From Defluviitaleaceae bacterium (GTDB taxonomy: Bacteria; Bacillota; Clostridia; Lachnospirales; WQUN01): DNA of 64,000 bases. This document shows, piece by piece, positions 18,413 through 27,236 of the stretch. The notes under the pieces are model-generated. The model saw only the letters and a list, made by a program, of their open reading frames with translations, had not been told where the DNA came from and did not search any database. Each line of letters opens with the position of its first letter. Position 1 is the stretch's first letter. The DNA lies in assembly GCA_009780585.1 (NCBI GenBank), contig WQZS01000017.1, positions 1 to 64,000 of the forward strand, given 5' to 3'. A program made the translations under genes and the position numbers.

Positions 18413-19006
18413 GTGAAAATACAATTTCATAAAGCTATCTTCATCATATTATGCATGATCATCCTCACCGCCTACTTCCTCCCCGCGGTGCATTTGACCT
18501 TTACCATATTTACAATTGAGCGCGGGACGAGTTTTAGCTTGGCGACTTTTTTTGATTCCGATGAGGGTTCGTTTAACCTTGATTTATCGGGTACGGATTT
18601 TTCCACGTTTATATCCGACAGCGATGTGGTATCCGATATCGGCCTTCGCGTGGGGTTTGGCGTGGGGGCGTATTTTACGGCGTTGCTGATGGTTGCGGCG
18701 GTGTTTGTTCTTGTGTTGTTTAACCGTTTGGAGCGCGGGTGCATTTTGTTGGTTGCGTTGTCGCTGGGATTGTACGCGGCGGCGGGGCGGGTTATCCTTA
18801 GCGTGGAGGCGTTGGCCAATCGGACGTTAAACGAAGCGGTTGAGCGGTTGCTGGGTTTCTTCGCGCGGTTTATACCTATATCTGATATGATAGGGATAAG
18901 GTTGGGTTGGGGTTATTGGCTTACGCTTGCCGCGATGGGGGCGTTGCTCGTTTCCCAAGTTACATATGTTTTATATATAGGGAAGAGGGATGTATCGCAT
19001 GAATGA
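18413..19006 (+). CDS. Four-TM membrane protein, unknown
   Basis: 198 residues starting at GTG 18413 (AAGAGGA five bases before), 10 bp after the HEPN stop. The longer frame from 18353 would overlap HEPN and lacks a ribosome site. Likely membrane segments are at about 6-26, 82-105, 111-133 and 168-190. An outside loop rich in Ser/Asp (SDEGSFNLDLSGTDFSTFISDSD) lies between the first two. GC content returns to the backbone level within the gene, so the island ends near here. No family recognised. Its last bases overlap the fucosidase start. Confidence 0.55.
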   Translation: MKIQFHKAIFIILCMIILTAYFLPAVHLTFTIFTIERGTSFSLATFFDSDEGSFNLDLSGTDFSTFISDSDVVSDIGLRVGFGVGAYFTALLMVAAVFVLVLFNRLERGCILLVALSLGLYAAAGRVILSVEALANRTLNEAVERLLGFFARFIPISDMIGIRLGWGYWLTLAAMGALLVSQVTYVLYIGKRDVSHE

Positions 19007-21332
19007 GCTATGGTACGACCGCGAAGCCGCCAATTGGGACGAGGCGTTGCCGCTGGGTAACGGGCGCATGGGGGCGATGGTATTTTCCGGCGCGGTTAAT
19101 GAACGGTTAGCCCTTAACGACGATACGTTGTGGTCGGGCTTCCCCCAATCGCACGATGTACCCGGCGCGGCGGAGGAATATAAGCGTGCCCGCGGTATGG
19201 CCATGGAAGGTAAATACAGGGAAGCGCAAACGCTTATCGAGGATAAATTCTTGGGGAAAAACACGCAGCGTTACCTGCCCTTGGGTGATTTGCTGTTGGA
19301 AATGCCGCAAGCGCACGCCGACCATACGGATTACCGCAGAGGCTTGGATATCGGAAACGCCGTTTCCTCCGTGCGGTATACGGCGGACGGCGTTATTTAT
19401 TATCGGGAAGCGTTTATCAGCCACCCCGACCAAGCGTTGGTGATGCGGATATGGGCAGACGCGCCGGGTAAGGTTACTTTTACGGCACGGTTGGCGTGTC
19501 AGTTAAAATCCGTAATTTCCGCGCAAGGTTGTCAAATTACGTTGGAAGGACAAGCGGACCCCGCTAACGATCCCGACCCGGCAAAGCAAGGGATGGCGTT
19601 TATTGCAAAGGCGTTTGTAAAAACGACGAACGGGATGATAACGGCGGGAGATGACGCGTTATATGTTAAAAACGCGGACGAAGCGGTTATCCGCATGACA
19701 TGGCGTACGAATTTCTTTGACGCGTTCACGCCGCCGATGTTGGGTAACATACCCCACCGCGATATTTGTGATAAAGACATGATTAACGCGTTGGAACTGG
19801 ATTATGAGGCACTAAAAACCCGCCATATCAAGGATCACCAATCCCTGTTCAATCGGGTGGACATCCGCTTTTGTACGGATGAAAACATATCCAAGGATAA
19901 CCTGACCCTTCCCGAACGGCTTGCCAAATGGGAGGAAGCCGAAAACGATACGGATTTATTCGCGCTGTTGTTCCAATACGGGCGGTATCTGATGATCGCG
20001 GGTTCGCGCGCGGGTACGAGGCCGTTAAATTTGCAAGGGATATGGAGCCACCACATTTGGCCGCCGTGGAGCGGTAATTATACGGTCAATATTAATACCG
20101 AAATGAATTATTGGCCCGCAGATGTCACCAATTTAGCGGAATGTCACGAGCCGCTGCTGTCATTCACCCGTGTGCTGCGCAAAACCGGTGCGAAAACAGC
20201 ACGCGAACATTACGGCGCGCGCGGTTTTACGGTACACCACAATACCGATTTGTGGGGCATGTCCACGCCCGTTGCCAAGGGTGATACCTTCGGCGCGGCG
20301 CGCTGGGCTTTTTGGTCGTTGGCGGGGGGATGGCTGGCCAACCACGCGTTTAACCACTACCTGTACACCCGAAACGATGCCTTCCTGTGGGAAACCGCTT
20401 GGCCCGCGGTACGTGACGCGGCGCGGTTTTTCTTGGATGTATTGACTGAAGATACGGACGGGACGTTTATCTTCGCCCCTTCCACTTCGCCCGAGAATGA
20501 CTTTACGCACGACGGCGGGCAGCTTGCCGTGTGCAAGACGACAACCATGACGACGGCGATCATCAAGGAAACATTAATTAATGCGATTTATTGTTGTGAT
20601 AAATTAAAAACGGAAAGCTGCCTTATCGAAAAGTATAACCTTCCCCCGCATCCGGAAGCCGATTTTTACGTTAAAGCCGCCGAAGCACTCGTAAAGTTCC
20701 CCGTTTATGGAATCGGCCAACGAGGCGAACTGTTGGAATGGAGCGAGGAACTGCCCGAGCATGAACCGTGGCACAGACACACATCCCATTTATATCCCCT
20801 GTACCCCGGGCGGGAAATCGAAGCGGGTACGGCATTGGCCGACGCTTGCCGCAAGACACTTGACTTGCGCGGCGATGAAAGCACGGGATGGGCCTTGGCG
20901 TGGCGGATCAATCTGTTCGCGCGGTTGCGTGACGCGGAGCGGGCGTTTTCCTTCTTAAAGATGCAGTTGCGCCCGAGCGAGGGATGGCGGGGCGGCTGTT
21001 ATCCCAATCTGTTCGGCTCGCATCCGCCGTTTCAAATTGATTCCAACTTTGGCGCAACGGCGGGTATTGCGGAAATGCTCTTACAAAGTAAGCCCGATAA
21101 CACGATTTATTTGCTCCCCGCATTACCCAAAGCGTTGGGCAACGGTTATGTACGCGGTTTGCGGGCGATGGGCGGCGTAACGGTGGATATGGAATTCGAA
21201 GGAGCGGTACTAACGAAAGCGGTTTTAACCTTGGATTCACATATCCTCGCGCAAGACTTCACCGTGGTATACGAAGGTAAACACACACCTTTACGGTTAA
21301 GCCCCGGTCAGGCAGCGGTTTTTACCCCGTGA
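18999..21332 (+). CDS. GH95 glycoside hydrolase (alpha-L-fucosidase-like)
   Basis: 777 residues with the GH95 hallmarks. The N-terminal ANWDEALPLGNGRMGAMVFSG and LNDDTLWSG come first. The catalytic-barrel segment NINTEMNYWPADVTNL supplies the Asn residues that activate water. STSPEN follows, then HRHTSHLYPLYPG, and QIDSNFGATAGIAEMLLQS carries the Asp. The family inverts alpha-1,2-fucosyl or related alpha-galactosyl linkages on mucin or xyloglucan side chains. There is no signal peptide, so it probably works inside the cell on imported oligosaccharides. The start at 18999 is chosen because GAAGAGGG lies nine bases upstream, while the ATG at 18990 abuts it. Confidence 0.93.
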   Translation: MNELWYDREAANWDEALPLGNGRMGAMVFSGAVNERLALNDDTLWSGFPQSHDVPGAAEEYKRARGMAMEGKYREAQTLIEDKFLGKNTQRYLPLGDLLLEMPQAHADHTDYRRGLDIGNAVSSVRYTADGVIYYREAFISHPDQALVMRIWADAPGKVTFTARLACQLKSVISAQGCQITLEGQADPANDPDPAKQGMAFIAKAFVKTTNGMITAGDDALYVKNADEAVIRMTWRTNFFDAFTPPMLGNIPHRDICDKDMINALELDYEALKTRHIKDHQSLFNRVDIRFCTDENISKDNLTLPERLAKWEEAENDTDLFALLFQYGRYLMIAGSRAGTRPLNLQGIWSHHIWPPWSGNYTVNINTEMNYWPADVTNLAECHEPLLSFTRVLRKTGAKTAREHYGARGFTVHHNTDLWGMSTPVAKGDTFGAARWAFWSLAGGWLANHAFNHYLYTRNDAFLWETAWPAVRDAARFFLDVLTEDTDGTFIFAPSTSPENDFTHDGGQLAVCKTTTMTTAIIKETLINAIYCCDKLKTESCLIEKYNLPPHPEADFYVKAAEALVKFPVYGIGQRGELLEWSEELPEHEPWHRHTSHLYPLYPGREIEAGTALADACRKTLDLRGDESTGWALAWRINLFARLRDAERAFSFLKMQLRPSEGWRGGCYPNLFGSHPPFQIDSNFGATAGIAEMLLQSKPDNTIYLLPALPKALGNGYVRGLRAMGGVTVDMEFEGAVLTKAVLTLDSHILAQDFTVVYEGKHTPLRLSPGQAAVFTP

Positions 21333-22195
21333 AGGTAATCATTCCCAAACATTCCGGTTTTTGCTACGGCGTAAAGCGGTCGGTTAAGGAAGCGTATGCC
21401 TTGGCGGAAAAAGGCAATGCTTATATGTACGGCGAAGTCGTACACAATCCCGTCGTGATGGAAAATCTTCAAAAATGCGGATTGACATGGGTGCGGGACC
21501 TGTCGGAGATTCCGATGGATTCCGCCGGAATTAGTAAATTATTAATCCGCGCCCACGGCGTACCCGCGTCCGTATTAGTAAAAACGGCCGAACGCGGGAT
21601 CGAAGCCGTGGACATGACTTGCCACCACGTAAAAAAAATCCACGCGATCGTGACGTATGCCTCGGCGCGCGGAATGGACGTGATCGTGTGCGGCACGCAC
21701 GGCCATCCCGAAGTGCAGGGCCATATCAGCCGCGTTACGACGAAGGTTGTTGTCGTACAGGATTTAGAAGAAGCGCGGCGGATAATTCCGGCGCTGGCAT
21801 TTTCGAAGGACGGCGTTTGCTTGGTGGCGCAAACCACGTATAATAAAAGAACCTACGAGGAAATACACACATTCTTGGCCAACGAATGTAAAAACATGCC
21901 CTTTTTGGAACCGCATAACACGATTTGCGACGCCACCGCCCTCCGCCAGGACGAAATCCGTGAACTCGCGAAAACCGCTGACGCCTGTATCATTGTGGGC
22001 GGAAAAAACAGTTCCAACGTGACCAAGCTGTACGAAATCGCGCGAGAATATTGCGCCCGCACCCAACACATCGAATCAGCCGATCAACTTAATCACGATT
22101 TATATATAGGCGCGGAAACCGTCGTTATCGCGGGGGGGGCATCCACCCCAAATGAAAGCGTGCAAGAAGTAGCGCGGAAGGTGTCAATGGCGTAA
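21329..22195 (+). CDS. ispH: 4-hydroxy-3-methylbut-2-enyl diphosphate reductase
   Basis: Last step of the MEP isoprenoid pathway: reduces HMBPP to IPP and DMAPP using a [4Fe-4S] cluster. All three cluster cysteines are present (GFCYGV, MTCHHV, NTICDAT). So are RAHGVP, GHPEVQGH with the proton-relay Glu, AQTTYN and GGKNSSNVTKL. The 288-residue length is standard and there is no fused S1 domain. It starts with GTG overlapping the GH95 stop (GTGA), so it depends on translational coupling with an unrelated hydrolase. The TCHHVKKIH stretch departs from the usual TCPxVxKxH. Its 3' end overlaps the convergent kinase gene by 12 bp. Confidence 0.95.
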   Translation: MKVIIPKHSGFCYGVKRSVKEAYALAEKGNAYMYGEVVHNPVVMENLQKCGLTWVRDLSEIPMDSAGISKLLIRAHGVPASVLVKTAERGIEAVDMTCHHVKKIHAIVTYASARGMDVIVCGTHGHPEVQGHISRVTTKVVVVQDLEEARRIIPALAFSKDGVCLVAQTTYNKRTYEEIHTFLANECKNMPFLEPHNTICDATALRQDEIRELAKTADACIIVGGKNSSNVTKLYEIAREYCARTQHIESADQLNHDLYIGAETVVIAGGASTPNESVQEVARKVSMA

Positions 22196-22825
22196 CGCCA
22201 GCCGAACGATTGCCTCGCATCCGCCCAAAGCGACCGAACGCAGTTCCAACTCGCCGTTCATTTGCTCCAGCAGCCACCGCGCAATCGGTAACCCTAGGCC
22301 GTTCCCCCGGGGTTTTTTACTGTGGCCGTGCGTTTCCGAATAGCCGGGGCCGTTATCACGGATGGTGACGGTTGCGCAGCCGTTTTCCGCCGCGGCGCAG
22401 AGGGTGACTTCGGGATAGGGGTTGCCTTCGCCGCTTACGGCTTCCAGAGCGTTTTTAATCAGGTTCGAAAGCACCATACGTACGCTCATTTCGCGGGCGC
22501 GTATGGTAAGCGGCGCATGACCGGGGGTCAAATGGAATCGAACCCCCGGCCAAGCGGCTTGGTACATGGTAAAGACTTCTTCCAAAACATCTTGCAAATC
22601 GAAATCGAACGCCAGGGGTTGGCCGTATGCCGCGCCGAGCATTTCCTGCGCCAAGTCAACGATGGTGTTAAGCGCGTTTTCGATATGCAGGAGGCTTTTC
22701 CCGCTGTCATCGGCCCCGGCGCGTATCAATTGGATGTGCGCCAAGGCAAGCGCCGCCGGGTTTTTAATTTCGTGGGCCAATACTGCTGTCATGCCGCCGA
22801 AAGCGGCTTCGTCCGTCAACGGCAT
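22184..22825 (-). CDS. Soluble histidine kinase, short
   Basis: 213 residues with no membrane or sensor domain. It begins almost at the H-box (FGGMTAVLAHEIKNPAALALAHIQL), then ATPase motifs NLIKNALEAV, DNGPGY and GNGLGLPIARWLL. It resembles the catalytic half of NtrB/KinB-type kinases. AGGAG lies nine bases before the ATG, four bases after the LysM/MPN gene's stop, so both are one transcript. No response regulator is adjacent on this strand. It may receive its signal from the membrane protein encoded upstream or serve an unlinked regulator. Confidence 0.8.
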   Translation of the reverse strand: MPLTDEAAFGGMTAVLAHEIKNPAALALAHIQLIRAGADDSGKSLLHIENALNTIVDLAQEMLGAAYGQPLAFDFDLQDVLEEVFTMYQAAWPGVRFHLTPGHAPLTIRAREMSVRMVLSNLIKNALEAVSGEGNPYPEVTLCAAAENGCATVTIRDNGPGYSETHGHSKKPRGNGLGLPIARWLLEQMNGELELRSVALGGCEAIVRLALRH

Positions 22826-22829
22826 ATTC

Positions 22830-24170
22830 CTATCTCCTGGGCAGCAGTAAGGTGTTACCCGCGACGATGTGGTTGGGGTTGGCGATGTCGTTAAGCACGA
22901 TGATGTCGTCTACGCGGCTTGCGTCACCGAAGAAATACGTGCTGATCCAAATCAAGCTGTCACCCGGTTGGATTACGTATACGAGGGGGATTTCGGGGAA
23001 GGCGCGGTTGTCGGGTACGAGCGCGGCGGGTGTGGTTTCATTCGAAGCGGAGGCGTCCTGCGGCGGCGGGGTTGCGGGGGGGAGTGTGGCGGGCGGCAGT
23101 TCACCCGTTTGCGGGCCCGCGGGCGCGTTCGGATCGTGGGTCGGTACGGGGGAGGGGACAACGCTTATCGGGTCTTGCTCGGCGAAGACGGGGGTCAAGC
23201 CTTCGGTGTGCATCTGCGCGAGCAGGTTACGGTAGCCCGTGGTAAGGAACTGGATTTCCGTTTCCATACGCTCGATGCGGTCGGCGTTGCGTACCAATTC
23301 GAACCCCATGACGAAGACGATCACGAGCAATACCGCGCACAGGCTCCCCATCAATTGCAACGGACGGCGGGGTAACATGGCGCTCCGTTTGCGCATACGC
23401 TGGTTAGCATAACGGCTCGGGGTACGCAAGGCTTCCTCGGCTTCCTCCTGCTCGGCCGAGCGGTAGGCGGAATAGCGCGGGGCTATCAAGGGGGGTGGTT
23501 CCTCCTCGGCTTGTTCCTCGGAGGGGGTAAATTCCGCCAGTTCGAGTTCGTCCTCGGTGTACATAGTGGGTTGGATATCGATGAACGTCGGAGCCTTGGC
23601 GGTATAGTCCATCGCTTTATTGGCCAGCATGTATTCGTGCATGTTTATGTTTTTGTCATAGTAGATGAAGTAACCGCCCAGCTCCGCCATGCGGTCGTTC
23701 GGCGTCATGGCGTTGGGATTGGGCGCGTAGAAGGCGTTGGCGCGCTCCAACGGGTCGGTGACGAACATGACTTGGTACGCCTTACGGAACTGGCGGAGGT
23801 GATACGCGGCGTAGTGCTGGTTAAGGAATGTACCGTAGCTGGGTTGTGATTGCATCCAGCCGATGATTTCCATGCCGTTAAAGTGTTCCTCCAGCATTTG
23901 CTGCGCGTAGTCCACACTTTTTTCGGAAAAACGGAGGAAGCCTTCATTTTCCTCCGTATGCTTGCCGTGAATCGCGCCGTTGACGAACACGATGGGCTGG
24001 CCGTCGATGACGAGATGCCGCCCCACAAGGAAGGCCAGCCGCTCGCTGTAGCCCCCCGCTTCCGCGTACTGATGTAAAAACGTACAGACGTAATCCTCGA
24101 CGTAAATGCGCAGCCCGTCACCGATCGAGCCGATTTGCTTTATGTTGGTAGGCAATGTAAAATCGCTCAT
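22830..24170 (-). CDS. Degenerate MPN (JAMM-like) domain, TM and LysM protein
   Basis: 446 residues. The N-terminal ~150 residues align by eye with the MPN/JAB1 fold: RIYVEDYVCTFLHQYA, SERLAFLVGRHLV, and EIIGWMQSQPSYGTFLNQHY where active JAMM proteases have GWYHSHPxxxxxLSxxD. Both metal histidines are replaced by Gln (residues 107 and 109) and the Asp by His, so it should not bind zinc. An acidic Pro-rich linker, basic patch, single membrane helix (about 273-292), Pro/Thr-rich spacer and C-terminal LysM (YVIQPGDSLIWISTYFFGD...LLLP) follow. Likely the MPN part is cytoplasmic and LysM binds peptidoglycan. It is cotranscribed with the short kinase. Function unknown. Confidence 0.7.
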   Translation of the reverse strand: MSDFTLPTNIKQIGSIGDGLRIYVEDYVCTFLHQYAEAGGYSERLAFLVGRHLVIDGQPIVFVNGAIHGKHTEENEGFLRFSEKSVDYAQQMLEEHFNGMEIIGWMQSQPSYGTFLNQHYAAYHLRQFRKAYQVMFVTDPLERANAFYAPNPNAMTPNDRMAELGGYFIYYDKNINMHEYMLANKAMDYTAKAPTFIDIQPTMYTEDELELAEFTPSEEQAEEEPPPLIAPRYSAYRSAEQEEAEEALRTPSRYANQRMRKRSAMLPRRPLQLMGSLCAVLLVIVFVMGFELVRNADRIERMETEIQFLTTGYRNLLAQMHTEGLTPVFAEQDPISVVPSPVPTHDPNAPAGPQTGELPPATLPPATPPPQDASASNETTPAALVPDNRAFPEIPLVYVIQPGDSLIWISTYFFGDASRVDDIIVLNDIANPNHIVAGNTLLLPRR

Positions 24171-24304
24171 ACCCCCACGCTCCTTTGCTTGCTGTTTGAT
24201 AAAACAAGCCTAACAAGCGTGTGCCGCGATAAATGGAAAAACCTGGTGCGGGTCGTCTTATTTTTGCAAGCAAAAAGTGTTATATAACGACAGGGAGGTC
24301 CCCT

Positions 24305-25354
24305 ATGTACGAAATCTACATGCGCAATAAGAAAATCGTTGACCGCATGGCATTTTTCACGTTAATCACTTTCTTGGTGTACGCGCTCTTTACTTTCTTG
24401 TGGGTATATCTGTCACCGTTTTTCTTCGGGCTGATCATCGCCTTAATCATGGAACCGCTCATCCGATTCATGTTAAAACGCTTCAGGTTCAAACGCTGGA
24501 TGGCGGCTTTGCTGTGCTTGCTCATCTTTATGGCGGCGGCGGCCAGCTTGGGCGCGTGGCTGGTGAATACGCTTATCCGCCAAATCGGTTCCTTCGTTGA
24601 GGGCGCGCCCGTGCATATCGAGGAAATCGCGTACCGAACCGACGCTTGGATCGCGCGTGTCGCGGCCGGATTGCCGGATTCGATTACGTTGCTTGATTTG
24701 CAAGATACGCTCCTTTCCATGGTGATGGGCTTATTCGGCAATTTGGTACAGGACCAAGCCCCGCGCTGGGCGGCGGCCGTACCGGATTTCTTGATCAACG
24801 TGATCCTTACGCTGGTGAGCGCGTATTTCTTTATGGCGGACAGGGAGCGTATTTTTAAGGCCGTTGCGAGGAATTGCCCGAAGGGCTTGGCCGGCCACTT
24901 CCGCCAAACGGGTAAGAGCTTTTCCGCGGCGTTGCGGGGTTATTTGCGCGCGCAATATATATTGATGTCCATGGTGGGGATCATTGGTATTATCGGTTTA
25001 TTGATCATCCGCAGCCCGTTCGCGCTGTTGTTGGGTCTTTTGTTGGCGGTATTGGACTTTTTGCCTATCGTGGGCGCGGGGTCAATATTGATACCGTGGG
25101 CGTTGATTTCGTTTATCACAAGCAACCCGAGCCAGGGTGTCAGCTTATTGATTATTTACGGCGTCATTACGGTTACGCGGCAGGTATTGCAACCGAAAAT
25201 CCTGGGTGATCAAATCGGCGTGCATCCGCTGGTGTCGCTGATGTCGATCTTTATCGGTTTCCGTTTATTCGGCTTATTGGGTTTGATCATCGGGCCTACG
25301 TTGGTGATGCTGTTGTTCGCGGCGCATCAGGGGGAAGAGGAAATGGATGCATAA
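24305..25354 (+). CDS. AI-2E family transporter (PerM/YtvI-like)
   Basis: 349-residue multi-pass membrane protein with the family layout: two N-terminal helix pairs, a soluble middle part (about 85-150), then four to five helices with PFALLLGLLLAVLDFLPIVGAGSILIPW and GDQIGVHPLVSLMSIFIGFRLFGLLGLIIGPTL. The family exports small molecules or ions (autoinducer-2 in one case, Na+/H+ in others), so the label is structural only. The ATG at 24305 has GGGAGGT five bases upstream; the longer frame from 24233 lacks a site. The regulator gene overlaps its last 8 bp. Confidence 0.88.
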   Translation: MYEIYMRNKKIVDRMAFFTLITFLVYALFTFLWVYLSPFFFGLIIALIMEPLIRFMLKRFRFKRWMAALLCLLIFMAAAASLGAWLVNTLIRQIGSFVEGAPVHIEEIAYRTDAWIARVAAGLPDSITLLDLQDTLLSMVMGLFGNLVQDQAPRWAAAVPDFLINVILTLVSAYFFMADRERIFKAVARNCPKGLAGHFRQTGKSFSAALRGYLRAQYILMSMVGIIGIIGLLIIRSPFALLLGLLLAVLDFLPIVGAGSILIPWALISFITSNPSQGVSLLIIYGVITVTRQVLQPKILGDQIGVHPLVSLMSIFIGFRLFGLLGLIIGPTLVMLLFAAHQGEEEMDA

Positions 25355-25997
25355 AATTCTGCTGTGCGAGGACGAGGAAAATATCGTATCGTTTTTGCGC
25401 GCGGAATTGGAACACGACGGCTTCCGCGTGGATACCGCGCCGGACGGCGGCGAAGCGATGCGGTTATTTACGGAAAACGAATACGACTTGATTCTTTTGG
25501 ATATCATGCTCCCCGTGAAGAACGGGCTGGAATGTTTGCGCGAAATGCGTAAGACAAGCCGTGTCCCCGTCATCATCCTCACCGCCCGCAAAGAAGTGTA
25601 CGATAAAGTCGCCTTCCTTAACGCCGGGGCGGACGATTACGTGACGAAACCCTTCGACACGCTGGAGTTGATCGCGCGTATCAAACGGAATATTACCCGC
25701 AGAGGGGTTGCGCCTTCGCAGGGCCTACATATATATAAGGACGGCTATCGTGCGGTTGTGGCGGGAAGCGAATTAAAGCTGACGAAAACGGAGTTTGAAA
25801 TTCTGTTATTTTTGTATGAAAACGCGGATAGGGTGAAAACCCGTGAGGAAATCATCCGCGCCGTGTTAGGCGATTTTTACGGTGAATCGAACGTCGTAGA
25901 TGCCAACATCAAAAATATCCGCGCCAAAATCGCTGCGCTGACCGAGGTTGAAATCATCCAAACCGTGCGCGGCAAGGGTTACGCGGTACGTTTATGA
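25347..25997 (+). CDS. OmpR-family response regulator
   Basis: 216 residues. The receiver domain has LLCEDEENI, phospho-acceptor in DLILLDIMLPVKNG, VIILTAR and DDYVTKPFD. The winged-helix domain has LTKTEFEILLFLYENADRVKTREEII and ends VRGKGYAVRL. GAAGAGGAAATGGATGC provides the ribosome site inside the transporter gene. It overlaps the kinase by ATGA, forming a classical two-component pair. Confidence 0.93.
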   Translation: MHKILLCEDEENIVSFLRAELEHDGFRVDTAPDGGEAMRLFTENEYDLILLDIMLPVKNGLECLREMRKTSRVPVIILTARKEVYDKVAFLNAGADDYVTKPFDTLELIARIKRNITRRGVAPSQGLHIYKDGYRAVVAGSELKLTKTEFEILLFLYENADRVKTREEIIRAVLGDFYGESNVVDANIKNIRAKIAALTEVEIIQTVRGKGYAVRL

Positions 25998-27001
25998 AGA
26001 AAACGCTTACCCGTTCCGCCCGCTTGACGCTGTTCTCCACGGCGGTGATAACGGTCGTCATGTTTTTCGTGCAAGTGATTCTGCTTGAAGGTATAAATAT
26101 AGTATCACCTTATATCGCGCTCTTGATCGCGCTGCCTATTACCGTATTGGCGGCGTTTTTCGTCAGCTCCCTCATCATTGACCGTGCGCTCAACCCCATC
26201 CGCCTAATGATCGAGCGCATCCGCGAAATCGGCAACATGAACTTTTCAAAGCCCCTCGTGGCTTACGGCGAAGGCGAGGATGTGCGCGAATACGCGGCCG
26301 CTTTCAACCAAATGGCATACCGGCTCAACGACTACATCGAACGGCAAAAACGTTTTATTTCCGACGCGTCCCACGAACTGGCAACACCCATCACCATCAT
26401 TAACGGCCACGCGGACATGCTCCTGCGCTGGGGGGCGGAAAACCCGCAAACACTAGAAAGCGGACTGACGATTATAAAACGTGAAGCCCTGCGCATGAAT
26501 GACCTCGTGGACAGCTTACTTATGCTCGCCCGCAGCGATTCGGGCAAGCAGGTATACGATTTTAAGGAAACGGATATAACCGAACTCCTGGAGGAAAGCA
26601 TCGCCGAAGCGCGGCTCATCGCACCGGAGTTTTTATTTGAATCAAGCATCATCCCCGATCTTTCCGCGGTGATCGATAATGTCGCGGTCAAACGCGTGAT
26701 GCGCATTATATTTTCCAACGCTATCAAATATAGTGAAGATAATAAACGCATAACTGTAACCGCACGCGCCTCCCACGGCATGGTACATGTAACCGTAAGG
26801 GACAAAGGTATCGGCATCCCCGCCGAACATCTGCCCCGTATCTTCGAACGCTTCTACCGCGCGGACGCCTCCCGCACGCAGAAAACTGGCTCCAGCGGCT
26901 TGGGGCTCGCCATTGCCCGGGAAATTATTACGGCGCATGGCGGGGAGATACGCGTGGAAAGCGTGTCGGGGGAGGGGACGGAGGTTGCGTTTAATATATA
27001 G
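25994..27001 (+). CDS. Membrane sensor histidine kinase
   Basis: 335 residues. Two membrane helices (about 12-32 and 36-60) with almost no loop between them, so sensing is probably within the membrane. A HAMP domain follows (RALNPIRLMIERIREIGNMNFSKPL), then the dimerisation domain DASHELATPITIINGHADML with the phospho-His, then ATPase motifs NAIKYS, DKGIGIP, FYRADASRTQ and GSSGLGLAIA. The partner is the regulator it overlaps. Downstream targets may include the adjacent transporter or serine hydrolase. Confidence 0.92.
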   Translation: MKKTLTRSARLTLFSTAVITVVMFFVQVILLEGINIVSPYIALLIALPITVLAAFFVSSLIIDRALNPIRLMIERIREIGNMNFSKPLVAYGEGEDVREYAAAFNQMAYRLNDYIERQKRFISDASHELATPITIINGHADMLLRWGAENPQTLESGLTIIKREALRMNDLVDSLLMLARSDSGKQVYDFKETDITELLEESIAEARLIAPEFLFESSIIPDLSAVIDNVAVKRVMRIIFSNAIKYSEDNKRITVTARASHGMVHVTVRDKGIGIPAEHLPRIFERFYRADASRTQKTGSSGLGLAIAREIITAHGGEIRVESVSGEGTEVAFNI

Positions 27002-27109
27002 ATGCGCGGCTATATATTTTGATTATATTTAAGGTATATATGGATATTTCCATCGTGGCTACCCTATTATTTACGGGTAGCTATTTTATTTTAAAAGGAG
27101 AGAACCTAT

Positions 27110-27197
27110 ATGTACACAATCCGAAAAGATCGGATTTACCCCCGCGCCCGACGCGGTCGCATGGGTGTGGTATGAAAAGGAAGAAGCGGAAGAATAA
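27110..27197 (+). pseudogene. Possible tiny gene with a frameshift
   Basis: A strong AAAAGGAG site nine bases before ATG 27110 opens only 21 codons (MYTIRKDRIYPRA...). Read one base over, the same DNA gives TQSEKIGFTPAPDAVAWVWYEKEEAEE and ends at TAA 27195-27197, with natural-looking composition. A one-base shift just after the start would join a good start to a good body, so this may be a broken small protein gene. Evidence is slight. Confidence 0.25.
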
Positions 27198-27236
27198 AAC
27201 CGTATATATCCCTAAACAAGAGAATGGAGACATCAA

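Noticed and set aside
22869..23375. 168-codon + strand frame opposite the LysM/MPN gene
   Set aside because: Shadow of the real minus-strand gene, without ribosome site or domain.
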